In this document: positions 44,772-55,711 of the stretch, piece by piece
Position numbering within the stretch: the first letter of the stretch is position 1
Layout: each line of letters starts with the position of its first letter
NCBI RefSeq assembly: GCF_002776525.5
Contig: NC_045452.1
Location: forward strand, 23,711,802-23,775,801
Length of the DNA stretch: 64,000 nucleotides
Direction: 5' to 3'
From: Piliocolobus tephrosceles
Taxonomy: Eukaryota > Chordata > Mammalia > Primates > Cercopithecidae
The notes under the pieces: model-generated
The model's input: only the letters and a program-made list of their open reading frames with translations
Database searches by the model: none
Told to the model about the DNA's origin: nothing
Position numbers and translations under genes: made by a program

Positions 44772-46339
44772 ATTACAATGTGCGTGTCAAAAAGTATACA
44801 AATCATAAATACACAGTTCAGTGACTTCACAGAGTAAACACACCCATGTAGCCAGCAGACAGTTCAAAGTACAGAACCAAGACCTCAGAAACTTCTCTTG
44901 GGCCCTTTGCAATCACTCACCTACTCCTTCCCACAAGCCTTCCAGCCTTCCAAGGGTAACCACCATCCTAGTCACCTCAGATATTTTGCCTCTGTTTAAA
45001 CTATATTAATAGAAGGAGAGTCTTGCAGTATACACTGTTTTGTGTCTGACTTCTTTTGATCAATATCATGTGTAAGAATCATTTGTGTTGTCATGTAGAA
45101 TTATAGATTGTTCGTTCTCATACTTTATAGTGTTCCATTGTATGACTAGATTATTGCAGATGAACTTTTTAGTTGCTTTCTGGCTTTGGTTATTATGAAG
45201 GGTGCTGCTGTGAACCTCCTTGTACACACATCTTTCAGGAAACGTGACTGCATTTTTAGGAATGTCATTGCTGGGTAGGTCAGAGGTTGTGCGTATTTCC
45301 AGATTGTTGGCCATTCTCCACTCCATCAGCAGTGAACAAGAGTTCCAGTTCTACATCCTTACCAAACACATATAATGTCAATTTTTTAAGCCCTTCTAGT
45401 GTATCTCATTGTAGTTTTCATTTGCACTTCCCAGGTGATTAATGAGATTGAGCGCCTCTCCTTACATTTATTGGCAATTTGGATAGTCTTTTTTGTGACA
45501 TTCAATTCACAATTCTTACCTCGTTTTCATTTGGAGTGTCTGTCGTCTTATTGATTAGAGGAATTCTTTATTCTGTAGATGACCCCTTTATTGGATATAT
45601 GCTTTTCAGATGCCTTCTCCCACTCTGTGGTTTGCGTATTCTCTCTTAATTGTATCTAGTGATAGCACAAGCTCTTAATTTCAGTGAAATCCAGATTATT
45701 AGTCTTTTCCTTTACAGTTAGACATTTTAAGTCCTGTAAATCTTTGTCCTACCTCAAAATCATGAAGATATTCTCCTATGTTGTCTGCTAGAAGCTTTAT
45801 TTTTTACTCTTTACACACAGGTACCTAATCCACCTGGAATTAATTTTTATATGAGTTGGAGGTAAGAGTGCAAGATCTGTATTTCTCCATAAGGATATCT
45901 ACCTGACTCAGAACCTATTATTTTATAAACTGTCCTTCTCCTGCTGCACCAAGTGGCACCTTTTTTTTTCATAAATCAAGGATCCCTGTACAGCGCGGGG
46001 TCTGCCTACGGATCTGCTAGTCTGTTCTACTGCACCACCACCACCCAACCCTAACGGCTGAGTTTCCTCTTATGTGTTGATGTCTGGAAGTGTTGGTCTT
46101 CCAGATTTAGTGACTAACAATGAATCTTGGGTATTTCTTTGTAGCCTCTTCATTCTACAGAGGTACTTGGTGCTGCTGATGGACATTTGGGTGGTTTCCA
46201 GTATTTGCCGTTATAAACAGTGCTATAGGGAACATTTCTGTCCATTGTCTTCATGCACCTCTCTAAGAGCTTCCTCAGACCAAATCTGTAGAGACAGTGA
46301 TGCTGTGTGAAAGCATATAAATATTTAAAACTTAATAGT

Positions 46340-46621
46340 GGCCGGGCGCGGTGGCTCAAGCCTGTAATCCCAGCACTTTGGGAGGCCGAGACGGGTGGAT
46401 CACGAGGTCAGGAGATCCAGACCATCCTGGCTAACATGGTGAAACCCCGTCTCTACTAAAAAATACAAAAAGCTAGCTGGGTGAGGTGGCTGGCGCCTGT
46501 AGTCCTAGCTACTCGGGAGGCTGAGGCAGGAGAATGGCGTAAACCCGGGAGGCAGAGCTTGCAGTGAGCTGAGATCCGGCCACTGCACTCCAGCCTGGGC
46601 GACAGAGCGAAACTCCGTCTC

Positions 46622-46650
<29 letters not shown>
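46340..46650 (+). mobile_element. Young AluYR-type element
   Basis: GCCGGGCGCGGTGGCTCAAG, GGCGTAAACCCGG and GATCCGGCCACTGC; 29-nt A-tail; target duplication AAAACTTAATAGT on both sides. Confidence 0.97.
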
Positions 46651-46652
<2 letters not shown>

Positions 46653-46869
46653 TAATAGTATTACCAAATTTGCATATTCAGTAAGATGGAAAAAAGAGAA
46701 GAACTGTCATCTTTAAAGTCACTGCTCTTCTCTGTTTACTTCTCTTGAGAGAGAATAAAGAGACTCAGACAGTATTTTCTTATAAAGGAAGAAGCTTTGA
46801 ATTTGGTGAGATATATTTAGCTACAAATGAGCCAAGTGTTGGGGGCAAGTGCAGGGCTGGCCTCTGTGA

Positions 46870-46965
46870 AAATGGTTTAGACTAGAGGTTCCCAAACTTG
46901 CTCGACTCATGACTCAAGATTCCCAAACTTTCTCGACTCACTATGTCTCAGTAAATTTTTCATGT
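46870..46965. repeat. Short diverged tandem duplication
   Basis: TTCCCAAACTTGCTCGACTC recurs about 31 nt later as TTCCCAAACTTTCTCGACTC; the source repeat is not named. Confidence 0.7.
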
Positions 46966-46997
46966 CGTCCCTTAGCCAAAAGAAATACCTAACAGTT

Positions 46998-47286
46998 TTT
47001 TCATTTGTTGAGACAGTGTCTTACTCTGTTGCCCAGGCTGGAGTGCAGTGGTGCAACCACGGCTCACTGTAGCCTCAACCTCTCTGGGCTCAAGTGATCA
47101 TCCCACCTCACCCTCCCAAGTAGCTGGGACTGCAGGTGCGCACCACCACACCCAGCTAATTTTTGTAATTTTCGTAGCCAGGGTTTCGCTATGTTGCTCA
47201 GGCTGGTCTCGAACTCCTGGGCTTAAGCGATCCGCCCACCTCAGCCTCCCAAAGTGCTGGGATTATAGGCACCACCGCACCTGGCC
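46998..47286 (-). mobile_element. AluJ-like element
   Basis: TTGAGACAGTGTCTTACTC, GTAGCCTCAACCTCTCTGGGC; ends GCACCTGGCC. Confidence 0.92.
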
Positions 47287-47395
47287 TCTGTTAAGTAGTT
47301 AAGTTTGAATATCCTAGTAGGTATTTAATTGTCTTAACAGCTTAGTGGTCATTTGAAAAAATCATATGTGAAGTTGAAAGAAGAAATAATATTTT

Positions 47396-47575
47396 TTGCT
47401 AGGAGTGGTAGCACACACCTGTAGTCCCAGCTCCTCAGGAGACTGAGGCAGGAGGATCTCTTGAAGCCACAAGTTTGAGGCTGCAGTTAGCTATGATCAC
47501 ACCTATGAATAGAGCCACTTCACTCCAGCCTGGGCAACATAGTGAGACCATGTCTCTACTTTAAAAAAAAAAAAA
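47396..47575 (+). mobile_element. 7SL-derived free monomer (FAM/FLAM-like)
   Basis: Single monomer. It retains CACACCTATGAATAGAGCCAC, equivalent to the 7SL RNA segment CGCCTGTGAATAGCCAC that dimeric Alus lost. This marks a fossil monomer older than dimeric Alu. Confidence 0.78.
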
Positions 47576-47590
47576 AGAAAAAGAAAAGAG

Positions 47591-47880
47591 GCTGGGCGCG
47601 GTGGCTCACGCCTGTTATCCCAGCATTTTGGGATGCTGAGGCAGGTGGATCACCTAAGGTCAGGAGTTTGAGACCAGCCTGGCCAACATGGTAAAACCCC
47701 ATCTCTACTAAAAATACAAAAATTATCCAGGTGTGGTAGCACTCACCTATAATCCCAGCTACTCGGAAGGCTGAGACACAATTGCTTGAACCCAGAAGGC
47801 AGAGGTTGCAGTGAGCCCAGATTGTGCCACTGCACTCCAGCCTGGGTGACAGAGCAAGACTCCATCTCAAAAGAAAAAAA
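47591..47880 (+). mobile_element. AluS-like element
   Basis: GGCTGGGCGCGGTGGCTCACGCC to CCATCTCAAAAG; directly followed by a 23-bp inverted repeat. Confidence 0.93.
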
Positions 47881-47885
47881 GAGAG

Positions 47886-47948
47886 AGAATATTTTGGATT
47901 CTTAATAATTTCTTAGAAATCATAGTTATTAAGAATCCAAAATATTCT
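47886..47948. repeat. Perfect 23-bp inverted repeat
   Basis: 47886-47908 is the exact reverse complement of 47926-47948. The 17-nt spacer, together with the last arm base, contains the smaller palindrome ATTTCTTAGAAAT. Confidence 0.93.
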
Positions 47949-48045
47949 TTTTTTTTTTTTTTCTAATAGAGATACAGTCTCACTCTGATGCCCAGGCTGG
48001 AGTGGATGGAGTGGAATGGCTATTCACAAGCATAGTCTCACTATG
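47949..48045 (-). mobile_element. 7SL-derived monomer fragment (antisense)
   Basis: Poly-T, ACAGTCTCACTCTGATGCCC, then GGCTATTCACAAGCATAGTC, which is the complement of the 7SL-specific CTGTGAATAGCC region. Similarity fades after about 48045. Confidence 0.7.
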
Positions 48046-48287
48046 TTTCTTACCGATACGTGAACCTGTCAAGCACTACACACCTTCTCAAGCTTTGGAA
48101 TCAGACTAGCAACCACCACTCTCTCTCTTTTCCACATTGATTTCCACACAGTACCATGACAGATATGACACCTCCAAAGGAAGCTAGTGTGATCTCAATG
48201 CTGAGGCTGCAGGCTCTCCCCATCTAGTCACTTTATAAGTGCCCAGCTGATGTTGAGCATCATTGTTTTCCTCAAAAGTTTAAAATA

Positions 48288-48591
48288 GGCCGGGCGCGGT
48301 GGCTCAAGCCTATAATCCCAGCACTTTGGGAGGCCGAGACGGGCGGATCACGAGGTCAGGAGATTGAGACCATCCTGGCTAACACGGTGAAACCCCATCT
48401 CTACTAAAAAATAAAAAAAACTAGCCAGTCGAGGTGGCGGGCGCCTGTAGTCCCAGCTACTCGGGAGGCTGAGGCAGGAGAATGGCGTGAACCCCGGAGG
48501 CGGAGCTTGTAGTGAGCTGAGATCCGGCCACTGCACTCCAGCCTGGGCCGCAGAACGAGACTCCATCTCAAAAAAGAAAGAAAAAAAAAAG
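48288..48591 (+). mobile_element. Young AluYR-type element
   Basis: GATCCGGCCACTGC; target duplication AAAGTTTAAAATA at 48275-48287 and 48592-48604. Confidence 0.97.
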
Positions 48592-48893
48592 AAAGTTTAA
48601 AATAGCCTATGGTGCCCCGATCACTTGCTGTGGCACCTCAGACTGCCTTGGCACACGATTTGAGAGCCATGGGGTTAGACCGATGTTGGGGGACACAACC
48701 TGGGGCTGGGACTGGCCCTGGGGTACTGAGTGACTCTCAGGATCTAAACAGTTGTGGGGTTCTTGCCACAGCCTCTTTCACATCAGGTAATTAGCAGATG
48801 AGTTACAGGGGGAGGCTCCTAGGCCCCAGTTGGGGAGGATTCTGGTGTCTATAAAATTTAGGAAAACTTAAAAAAAAATTTTTTTTTTTTTTT
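48592..48893. other. Intron 11 unique sequence
   Basis: Nothing recognised. Confidence 0.5.
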
Positions 48894-49207
48894 AGGCCAG
48901 GCATGGTGGCTTGTGCCTGTAATCCTAGCACTTTGGGAGGCTGAGGTAGGAGGATAACTTGAGCTCAGGGGTTCAAGACCAGCCTGGGCAACATGGTGAA
49001 ACCCCATCTCTACCAAAAATACAAAACTTAGCCTGGCATGGTGGCGGGCCCGGTTTTTTTGTGTGTGGCATGTGGTCCAAGCTACTCAGGAGACCAAGGT
49101 GGGAAGATTGCTTGAGCCCGGGAGGTCGAGACTGCAGTGAGCTGTGATTGTGCCACTGCCCTCTAGCCTGGGTGACAGAGCAAGACCCTCTCTCAAAAAA
49201 GAAAAAA
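48894..49207 (+). mobile_element. AluJ/S-like element
   Basis: GGCCAGGCATGGTGGCTTGTGCC; 18-nt foreign stretch GGTTTTTTTGTGTGTGGC in the linker. Confidence 0.92.
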
Positions 49208-49396
49208 GGAAAATTAGTACGGGACTATATTGCCAAGAAAATTAAGAGTAACAAAAGCTGTTTTCTCAGTTTCCCTTATAGAAGCTATATTGTAGATGAC
49301 TGTATCCCAGGATTTCTATTTCTTATTAGTTCAAACCACCAAACTCAAGCTCCCCTGCCCTCAACTGAAATTTGTTATTAATATAACTAGAAGTTT

Positions 49397-49694
49397 TTTT
49401 TTGTTTTTTTTGGAGACAGAGTCTCACTCTTGTCACTTAGGCTGGAGTGCAATGGCATATTCTCAGCTCACTGCATCTCTGGCTCCCAGGTTCAAGCAAT
49501 TCTCCTGCCTCAGCCTCCCGAGTAGCTGGGATTACAGGTGCCTGCTACCATACCTGGCTAATTTTGTATTTTTAGTAGAGACAGGGTTTCACCATGTTGG
49601 CCAGACTGGTCTCGAACTCTTGACCTCAGGTGATCCACCTGCCTTGGCCTCCCAACGTGCTGGGATTGCAGGCGTGAGCCACCGCACCCGGCCT
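49397..49694 (-). mobile_element. AluS-like element
   Basis: TTGGAGACAGAGTCTCACTC; ends GCACCCGGCC; 18 nt before a sense Alu, forming an inverted pair. Confidence 0.94.
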
Positions 49695-49712
49695 GTTTTA
49701 AGAATTAAGCTT

Positions 49713-50006
49713 GGCTGGGCGCAGTGGCTCATGCCTGTAATTCCAACACTTTGGGAGGCTGAGGTGGGCTGATCTCTTGAGCCCAGGAGTTTGAGACTAG
49801 CCTGGGAAACATAGCAAAAACCTATTTCTACAAAAAAATTTAGCCAGGCATGGTAGCATATGCCTGTAGTCCCAGCTACTTGGGAGGCTAAGGTGGGGAT
49901 CATCTGATCCCAGAGATTGAGGCTGCAGTGAGCCATGATCGCCCACTTGCACTCCAGCCCAGGTGATAAAGTGAGATCCTGTCGCAAAAAAAAAAAAAAA
50001 AAAAAA
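49713..50006 (+). mobile_element. AluJ/S-like, first of a tandem pair
   Basis: GGCTGGGCGCAGTGGCTCATGCC; its 22-nt A-tail runs straight into the next Alu. Confidence 0.93.
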
Positions 50007-50007
50007 A

Positions 50008-50299
50008 GCCAGGCGTGGTGGCTCACGCCTGTAATCCCAGCACTTTGGGAGGCTGAGGCAGGTGGATCACGAGATCAGGAGTTCAAGACCAGCCTGGCCA
50101 AATAGTGAAACGTTGTTTCTACTAAAAATACAAAAATTAGCTGGGCGCAGTGGCAGGCGCCTATAATCCCAGCTACTCAGGAGGCTGAGGCAGGAGAATT
50201 GCTAGAACCCGGGAGGCAGAGGTTGCAGTGAGCCGAGATCGTACCACTGCACTCCAGCCTGGGTGACAGAGCAAGACTCTGTCTTTAAAAAAAAAAAAA
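50008..50299 (+). mobile_element. AluS-like, second of a tandem pair
   Basis: CCAGGCGTGGTGGCTCACGCC. AGAATTAAGCTT occurs before the first and after the second Alu (about 49701 and 50310), bracketing both. Confidence 0.94.
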
Positions 50300-50568
50300 G
50301 AAAAAGAAAAGAATTAAGCTTAAAATACATTTTAACTTAGTGATTTCCACATTGGCCTTTCTGGTTCCTCTTGCCATATGACCTGGACTAGGCTTTGCTT
50401 CTGCTTACAACATCTGGGCCCTTGTGAGGGACCAGTTGGTCCTCAGTTTCTCCTGGATCAACCACCAGGCTCCCTTGCTAATTGGACACGTGGAATTGGC
50501 TATTCTTGGAAAGACAGTTGGAGTCAACCATTCAAGTGTTCTGGGACCTCAGAAGCCCTGGAATCTTG

Positions 50569-50861
50569 GCCGGGCGCGGTGGCTCAAGCCTGTAATCCCA
50601 GCACTTTGGGAGGCCGAGACGGGCGGATCATGAGGTCAGGAGATCGAGACCATCCTGGCTAATACGGTGAAACCCCGTCTCTACTAAAAAATACAAAAAA
50701 CTAGCCGGGCGATGTGGCGGGCGCCTGTAGTCCCAGCTACTCGGGAGGCTGAGGCAGGAGAATGGCGTAAACCCGGGGGGCGGAGCTTGCAGTGAGCTGA
50801 GATCCGGCCACTGCACTCCAGCCTGGGCGACAGAGCGAGACTCCGTCTCAAAAAAAAAAAT
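50569..50861 (+). mobile_element. Young AluYR-type element
   Basis: GGCGTAAACCCGGGGGGCGG and GATCCGGCCACTGC; almost no decay of CpG sites, so recent. Confidence 0.96.
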
Positions 50862-52468
50862 CTCGCCACCAGCCCCCAGCCTCCCTCCCTGCTCAGCTCC
50901 TCAACTGCTATTCTCCCACCATTGCAGTTATCAGCTCAGATTCAGTGAGTGCTTTGTGGAAGGTTGGCAGAGGGTCACGAGGTTCCTCTACATTTGGTCT
51001 CCAACATCCAGTATCAACACTGGTTAGCAAAGAGGAGGAAGGACTGTTGGTGCCACTGGCCCCATGATTAGAAATGTAAGTGAAACACCCCACCTCATCT
51101 CATAAGCTGCCTTGAGATTATGAGTATGTGTCTATAGAACAGGTTGCTTTTTCTCAGATTCAGGCAGTGTCTCCAGGTTCCCCCTGGAGAGAGACAGTCT
51201 TCTCTGTCTGTGTCCTTGAGTGGCACTCCGACAGTGCTATTTCTGACACTGGCATTCAAGTCTTCTGAAGCCGTTACATTTGCTGATGGCTACTTAGAGC
51301 CCAGTAAAGGTCAGAACCATCAGACTGAACCAGACCATGAAACAGCTCTGCTCCTGTGGGGGCAAGGGCTGGGGTGTAGAAGCGACGTCTGCAGGCCTTG
51401 GCCTGGCAGCTCTGCCCCTGGGCTCCCTGGACTTTCTATCTTATGCTTCTCCCTCCCTCCTGTCTTCTCTCCTCAGTTCCTCACTCACCCTGGCCTGTTT
51501 TGGGGAATGGTTATGGGTTGGAAGTCGTGATTGTTAGTGTGAAAGTATCCTCACTCAAAAAGTGATAGAACTGAAAACATGGTAGATAGTATTGTCCCTG
51601 TAGTTCTTGTCAGTGGGGTCCTGAAATGATGTTATCCTGGCAAGTGGAGGAGGGGCCCAGTGACCGGGGCCCTGGCTCTTTGAATTGTCCCACAAAGAGG
51701 CTTTCCAAGTTCCCCCTCTGTTCTTTCTCACAGGCTAGTGTTCACATTAGGGGCTCATGCAGGGGTGCCGTGGGGTTTCTGTAGGGGCTGCCCTTGCAGG
51801 GCCAGCCTTGTGGGGAGAGTCTCCCACCCACACACAGATATTTGCCTGCATGGGGCCTGGGCTGGCCTCCCAGCTGCCCCTTCACTCCAGTGCCATCTGA
51901 TGTGACCCTGTCCGTTGGCCATGTGCTGTTCTAAACTTTACACACAAAGTAAAAGCAAAAGAAAAATTAGTCAAAGCAGAATAATTTTGCCTAAAATAGT
52001 CTAAGAGATATATAATTAAAATTACATGATAAAAAGTCCCACGATAGAAGGGGCAGCCTGGCTTGGCACTCACGGGGCTAAGGGGGAAGTACAGCAGCCG
52101 GGGTCCCCTGAGACCCCTCCTTGGGAAACCATCTTCCTAGTTTACCCTGCAGGTTGAATGCCAGTAGGATTAGGCAGCCCCAGCAGGACAGGATGCAGCA
52201 GGGGCCCCATGCGTGCCTTGTGGCTGCTCCCTGCCCTCCTGCTGGGATTTGGACCTAGTCAGCAAGTCCAGCACACTCCACTGGTGGGCTTGCCCTAGTT
52301 TCCATGGCGGGCTTTACTTCCAGGTACCTGTGGGAGACCCTGCCCTGTGCTGAGCTTTCCCAGGCTCCCCCCAAGCTCACCTCCACCATGGTGCTTTCTG
52401 CACCCCACGGTGGCTGCAGCCAGCATTCTGCCACCTTGGTGTTACCCCCAGTCCTTGTCCTTCCACAG
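50862..52468. other. Intron 11 Alu-free 3' stretch
   Basis: About 1.6 kb of unique, GC-moderate sequence ending at the exon 12 acceptor. No exon, RNA or repeat recognised. Confidence 0.55.
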
Positions 52469-52637
52469 AGCTACTTCCTCAACCGAGCCCAGAGCCTGTG
52501 TGGCCCTGAGCACAGCGCTGTTCCTGACTCCCTGCGCTGGCTCTGCCACCCCCTGGGCCAGAAGTTTTTCATGGAGCGGAGCTGGTCTGTGAAGTCAACT
52601 GCCAAGGAGAGTCTATACTGTGCCCAGAGGAACCCAG
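52469..52637 (+). CDS. SREBF2: SREBF2 exon 12: regulatory domain
   Basis: Acceptor GTCCTTCCACAG, donor CCAG|GTGAGA; residues 734-789 plus the first base of Ala790. It starts SYFLNRAQSLCG and continues LRWLCHPLGQKFFMERSW, a well conserved block of the SREBP C-terminal domain. It joins exon 13 in frame through Ala (G|CC). Confidence 0.97.
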
Positions 52638-52755
52638 GTGAGAATACCCTGGAGCCGTTCAGAATTGGAGAAAGCCGTGCGAACCGCTGGCACTACGGAG
52701 TTACTGTGCACCAGACACGCGGAGACACGGGTTGTCTCAGTCTTGTTGAGTCCGT

Positions 52756-52795
52756 TTGTTTGTTTGTTTGTTTGTTTGTTTGTTTGTTTGTTTGA
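52756..52795. repeat. (GTTT)n microsatellite in intron 12
   Basis: Ten GTTT units starting 118 nt after exon 12. Confidence 0.92.
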
Positions 52796-52930
52796 ACTGA
52801 AGCTCAGGGAGGTTGAGTAACTTGCCTAAGGTCACAAGCCTGATCAGAAATTGTCAGTGGCTAAGCTGGGTGTGCAGCTCTGCTCTCTCTGACATTCAGA
52901 GCCCATGGTCCTTACATCACACAGTAATAA
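52796..52930 (-). mobile_element. MIR fragment (antisense)
   Basis: GAAGCTCAGGGAGGTTGAGTAACTTGCC and GGTCACAAGCCTGATCAG follow antisense MIR. Confidence 0.75.
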
Positions 52931-54166
52931 ATTGTGATTAAGCTCCAAGTGTACTCTTAGCCCTTGTTTTGGGCACTTTGGAGACACAAAGGATGTGTGA
53001 GGCTTGCTTCCCCTGGCCTCCAGGTCTCTCCTATTGGGAGAGCAGACAGACATATATGGAGAGTTCGGGAACAATAGGTGGCAGGCGGTCATCAATTGCT
53101 CAGAGTGGTGACAGGGACGAAGCTTCAGGCATTGGAAGGAGATGCTGGCTTTCTGTCCCTGGCATTTGATAGTGATTGGAGTCGACTCACCCGGTCTTGG
53201 AGCAGTAGAGGCTGGTCAGGATTGACTTAGACCTTGAGTGCTCAGTGGCTGTCTGCTTTCTGCTGTACTTTTCCTCCCCTCTCAGAATTGGAGTCTGTGG
53301 GGACTGCAGTTATAGGGTGTGTGTGTCACGCATTAGGGGAGTTCGCTATCCTTTTCTTTTTTAAATAATAACTTTATTGCTCAATATGAGAATGGTATGC
53401 AACACCAAAATATAAAGGATGAAAGCAAAAGCAATCCTAAATCTTTCTACCCCACCCCTGCTGGCTACACATGGACTTCTCATTGGCTTTGTAGTCTCTG
53501 GCTCCAGGCCTTATTACCTGGAATATGTTCATAACTGTCCCTCCTTCTCCTGGTCATTGATCAAGGCCCACATATCTTCCACATGTGAGGAGAGAGAAGG
53601 GGCTGGTGATTTGAGGCCTGCCAGTAAAGAAACTTGCTGGTGACAGTCAGCTATCCAGGCATTGCAAGGCCCCATGTCTAGCCAGTTCAGACAGGTCACT
53701 GCTGATGGCACGTTCCAGGACAAGGCTCTGAAAGAACAGGAGCATGTTCTTCATTGTCACGAGTGAGGCAGCAGTTACTGCCTTTTCCTCCTTGCCTGGT
53801 GGTTCTCCTGAGCCACATGGAGAAGAGACATCCTCTGAGACATTCCATTTTCTGTTTTCTGATCCAACTCCACCTGACAGCTCCCAATCATAGAGTAGTG
53901 AGCACTGTGCCGGGAGACACCGTACCCTCCCCCACGTGCCCTCCCCACCGGAGCTTATCCAGAACTTCAGTCTTACGCACTTCAGCCTGGGAGTGAACAC
54001 TCTCCCCCAGCCTCCAGCTGTTCAGCACGGTAGTTCTGGGCTTTGGTGGAGAAGGGGGATCTGATCCCCATTCACAGGGCATGGCTGTGTTTTGAGTTTC
54101 TCTCCATAGACAAAGTGGGCTCATAAATGAGCCCCATTTAACCCTCCTTGCCCATCTCTTTTCCAG
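52931..54166. other. Intron 12 unique sequence
   Basis: 52970-53110 may be L2 remnant; otherwise nothing recognised. Confidence 0.45.
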
Positions 54167-54284
54167 CCGACCCCATTGCGCAGGTCCACCAGGCCTTCTG
54201 CAAGAACCTGCTGGAGCGAGCTATAGAGTCCTTGGTGAAACCTCAGGCCAAAAAGAAGACTGGAGACCAGGAAGAAGAGAGCTG
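54167..54284 (+). CDS. SREBF2: SREBF2 exon 13: regulatory domain, Lys/Glu-rich end
   Basis: Acceptor ATCTCTTTTCCAG, donor GCTG|GTAAAG; residues 791-828 and two bases of Cys829. DPIAQVHQAFCKNLLERAIESLV is an amphipathic helix. A charged loop follows (KPQAKKKTGDQEEES), probably a solvent-exposed linker within the C-terminal domain. Confidence 0.97.
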
Positions 54285-54489
54285 GTAAAGTCCCCAGACA
54301 AGTCCTCCTGCCTTAGGGCCTGTCCACACAGGCAACTCCAGGACAGCCTGAAGGCCTGCACTCATAGAGGGAAGCAAGCCCTGGCATCGGGTTGGCAGGG
54401 CAATCAAATGCTTCCTTTGTATTTAATTTCTCAAAAATGAGAGCCCTGTGTTAACCCTGACCTGGCCTTTCCTCCTAGACCAAGTGCAC

Positions 54490-54787
54490 CTTTTTTTTTT
54501 TTTTTTGAGATGGAGTCTCGCTCTGTCGCCCAGGCTGGAGTGCAGTGGCATGATCTCGGCTCACTGCAAGCTCCGCCTCCTGGGTTCACACCATTCTCCT
54601 GCCTCAGTCTCCTGAGTAGCTGGGACTACAGGTGCCTGCTACCACACCTGGCTAATTTTTTGTATTTTTAGTAGAGACGGGCTTTCACCATGTTAGCCAG
54701 AATGGTCTCAATCTCCTGACCTCGTGATCTGCCTGCCTTGGCCTCTCAAAGTGCTGGGATTACAGGCCTGAGCCACCATGCCCTGCC
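54490..54787 (-). mobile_element. AluY-like element in intron 13
   Basis: GAGATGGAGTCTCGCTCTGTC; ends CATGCCCTGCC and abuts the next Alu. Confidence 0.94.
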
Positions 54788-55097
54788 TTTTTTTTTTTTT
54801 TTTTTTTTTTTTTGAGATGGAATTTCACTCTTGTTGTCCAGGCTGGAGTGCAATGGACCAGTCTCAGCTCACTGCAACCTCCGCCTCCCCGGTTCAAGCG
54901 ATTCTTCCACCTCAGCCTCCCAAGTAGCTGGGATTACAGGTGCCCGCCACCATGCCCAGCTAACTTTTGTATTTTTAGTAGAGATGAGGTTTCACCATGT
55001 CAGTCAGGCTGGTCTCAAACTCCTGACCTCAGGCAGTCCGCCTGCCTCAGCCTCCCAAAGTGCTGAGATTACAGGCGTGAGCCATCGCGCCTGGCAG
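54788..55097 (-). mobile_element. AluS-like element, tandem with the previous
   Basis: T28 start, GAGATGGAATTTCACTC; ends CGCGCCTGGC. Confidence 0.94.
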
Positions 55098-55390
55098 GTG
55101 TGCCCATTTTTATGTATCCCTTTAGCAAGCGGAGTCAGTACTTGGATCAAGTCAGGAATTTCATTAGCTTGCTTTGCTTTTTGGGGTAGGGAGCAGCGGC
55201 CTATTGAAAGGGAATAGAAATGAAATGTGACAAACTCAGCAGAAGGCAGACACATCTGGCCTGGACATCTTGGGGACCCAGCCCCTCATGGAATGTGCTG
55301 GGCAATTTTTGTCTCTGACATACTTACCGAGCACAGTCCTTCTTTCACAGGGTAAGACCTGAGAGGCAGATAGGTGCCAAAGTCACTTTC

Positions 55391-55711
55391 ATTTTTTGTT
55401 ATTTTTGTTTGTATTTGGGGGAGGTTTTTGAGACAGTGTCTCACTCTGTCACCCAGGCTGGAGTGTAGTGGCACAATCTTGGCTCACTGCAACCTCTGCC
55501 TCCTGGGTTCAAGTGGTTCTCCTGCCTCAGCCTCCCAAGTAGCTAGGATTACAGGTGCCTGCCACCATGCCTGGCTAATTTTTGTATTTCTTAGTAGAGT
55601 CAAGAGTTTCACCATTCATCAGGCTGGTCTGGAACTCCTGACCTCAAATGATCTGCCTGCCTTGGCCTCCCAAAGTGCTGGGATTACAGGCATGAGCCAC
55701 CATACCCAGCC
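55391..55711 (-). mobile_element. AluS-like element
   Basis: Target duplication CCAAAGTCACTTTC at 55377-55390 and 55712-55725; 395 nt upstream of exon 14. Confidence 0.96.

Larger units (their letters stand above)
43985..46338 (-). mobile_element. Old L1 (antisense), two overlapping fragments
   Basis: TCAAAATACAACATACGTGC, CCAATTAAGAAACAGAACATT, TTCCATTGTATGACTAG, GGACATTTGGGTGGTTTCCAG, CTTCTCCCACTCTGTGG and TCCACCTGGAATTAATTTTTATATG are antisense L1M. 43985-44275 and 44780-45100 repeat the same L1 region. Interrupted by Alus at 44276-44771. Confidence 0.88.

Noticed and set aside
47949..48290. Full 7SL RNA pseudogene
   Set aside because: Only about 60-100 nt match the 7SL/Alu 3' region; beyond 48045 the similarity to the 7SL S domain is too weak to claim.
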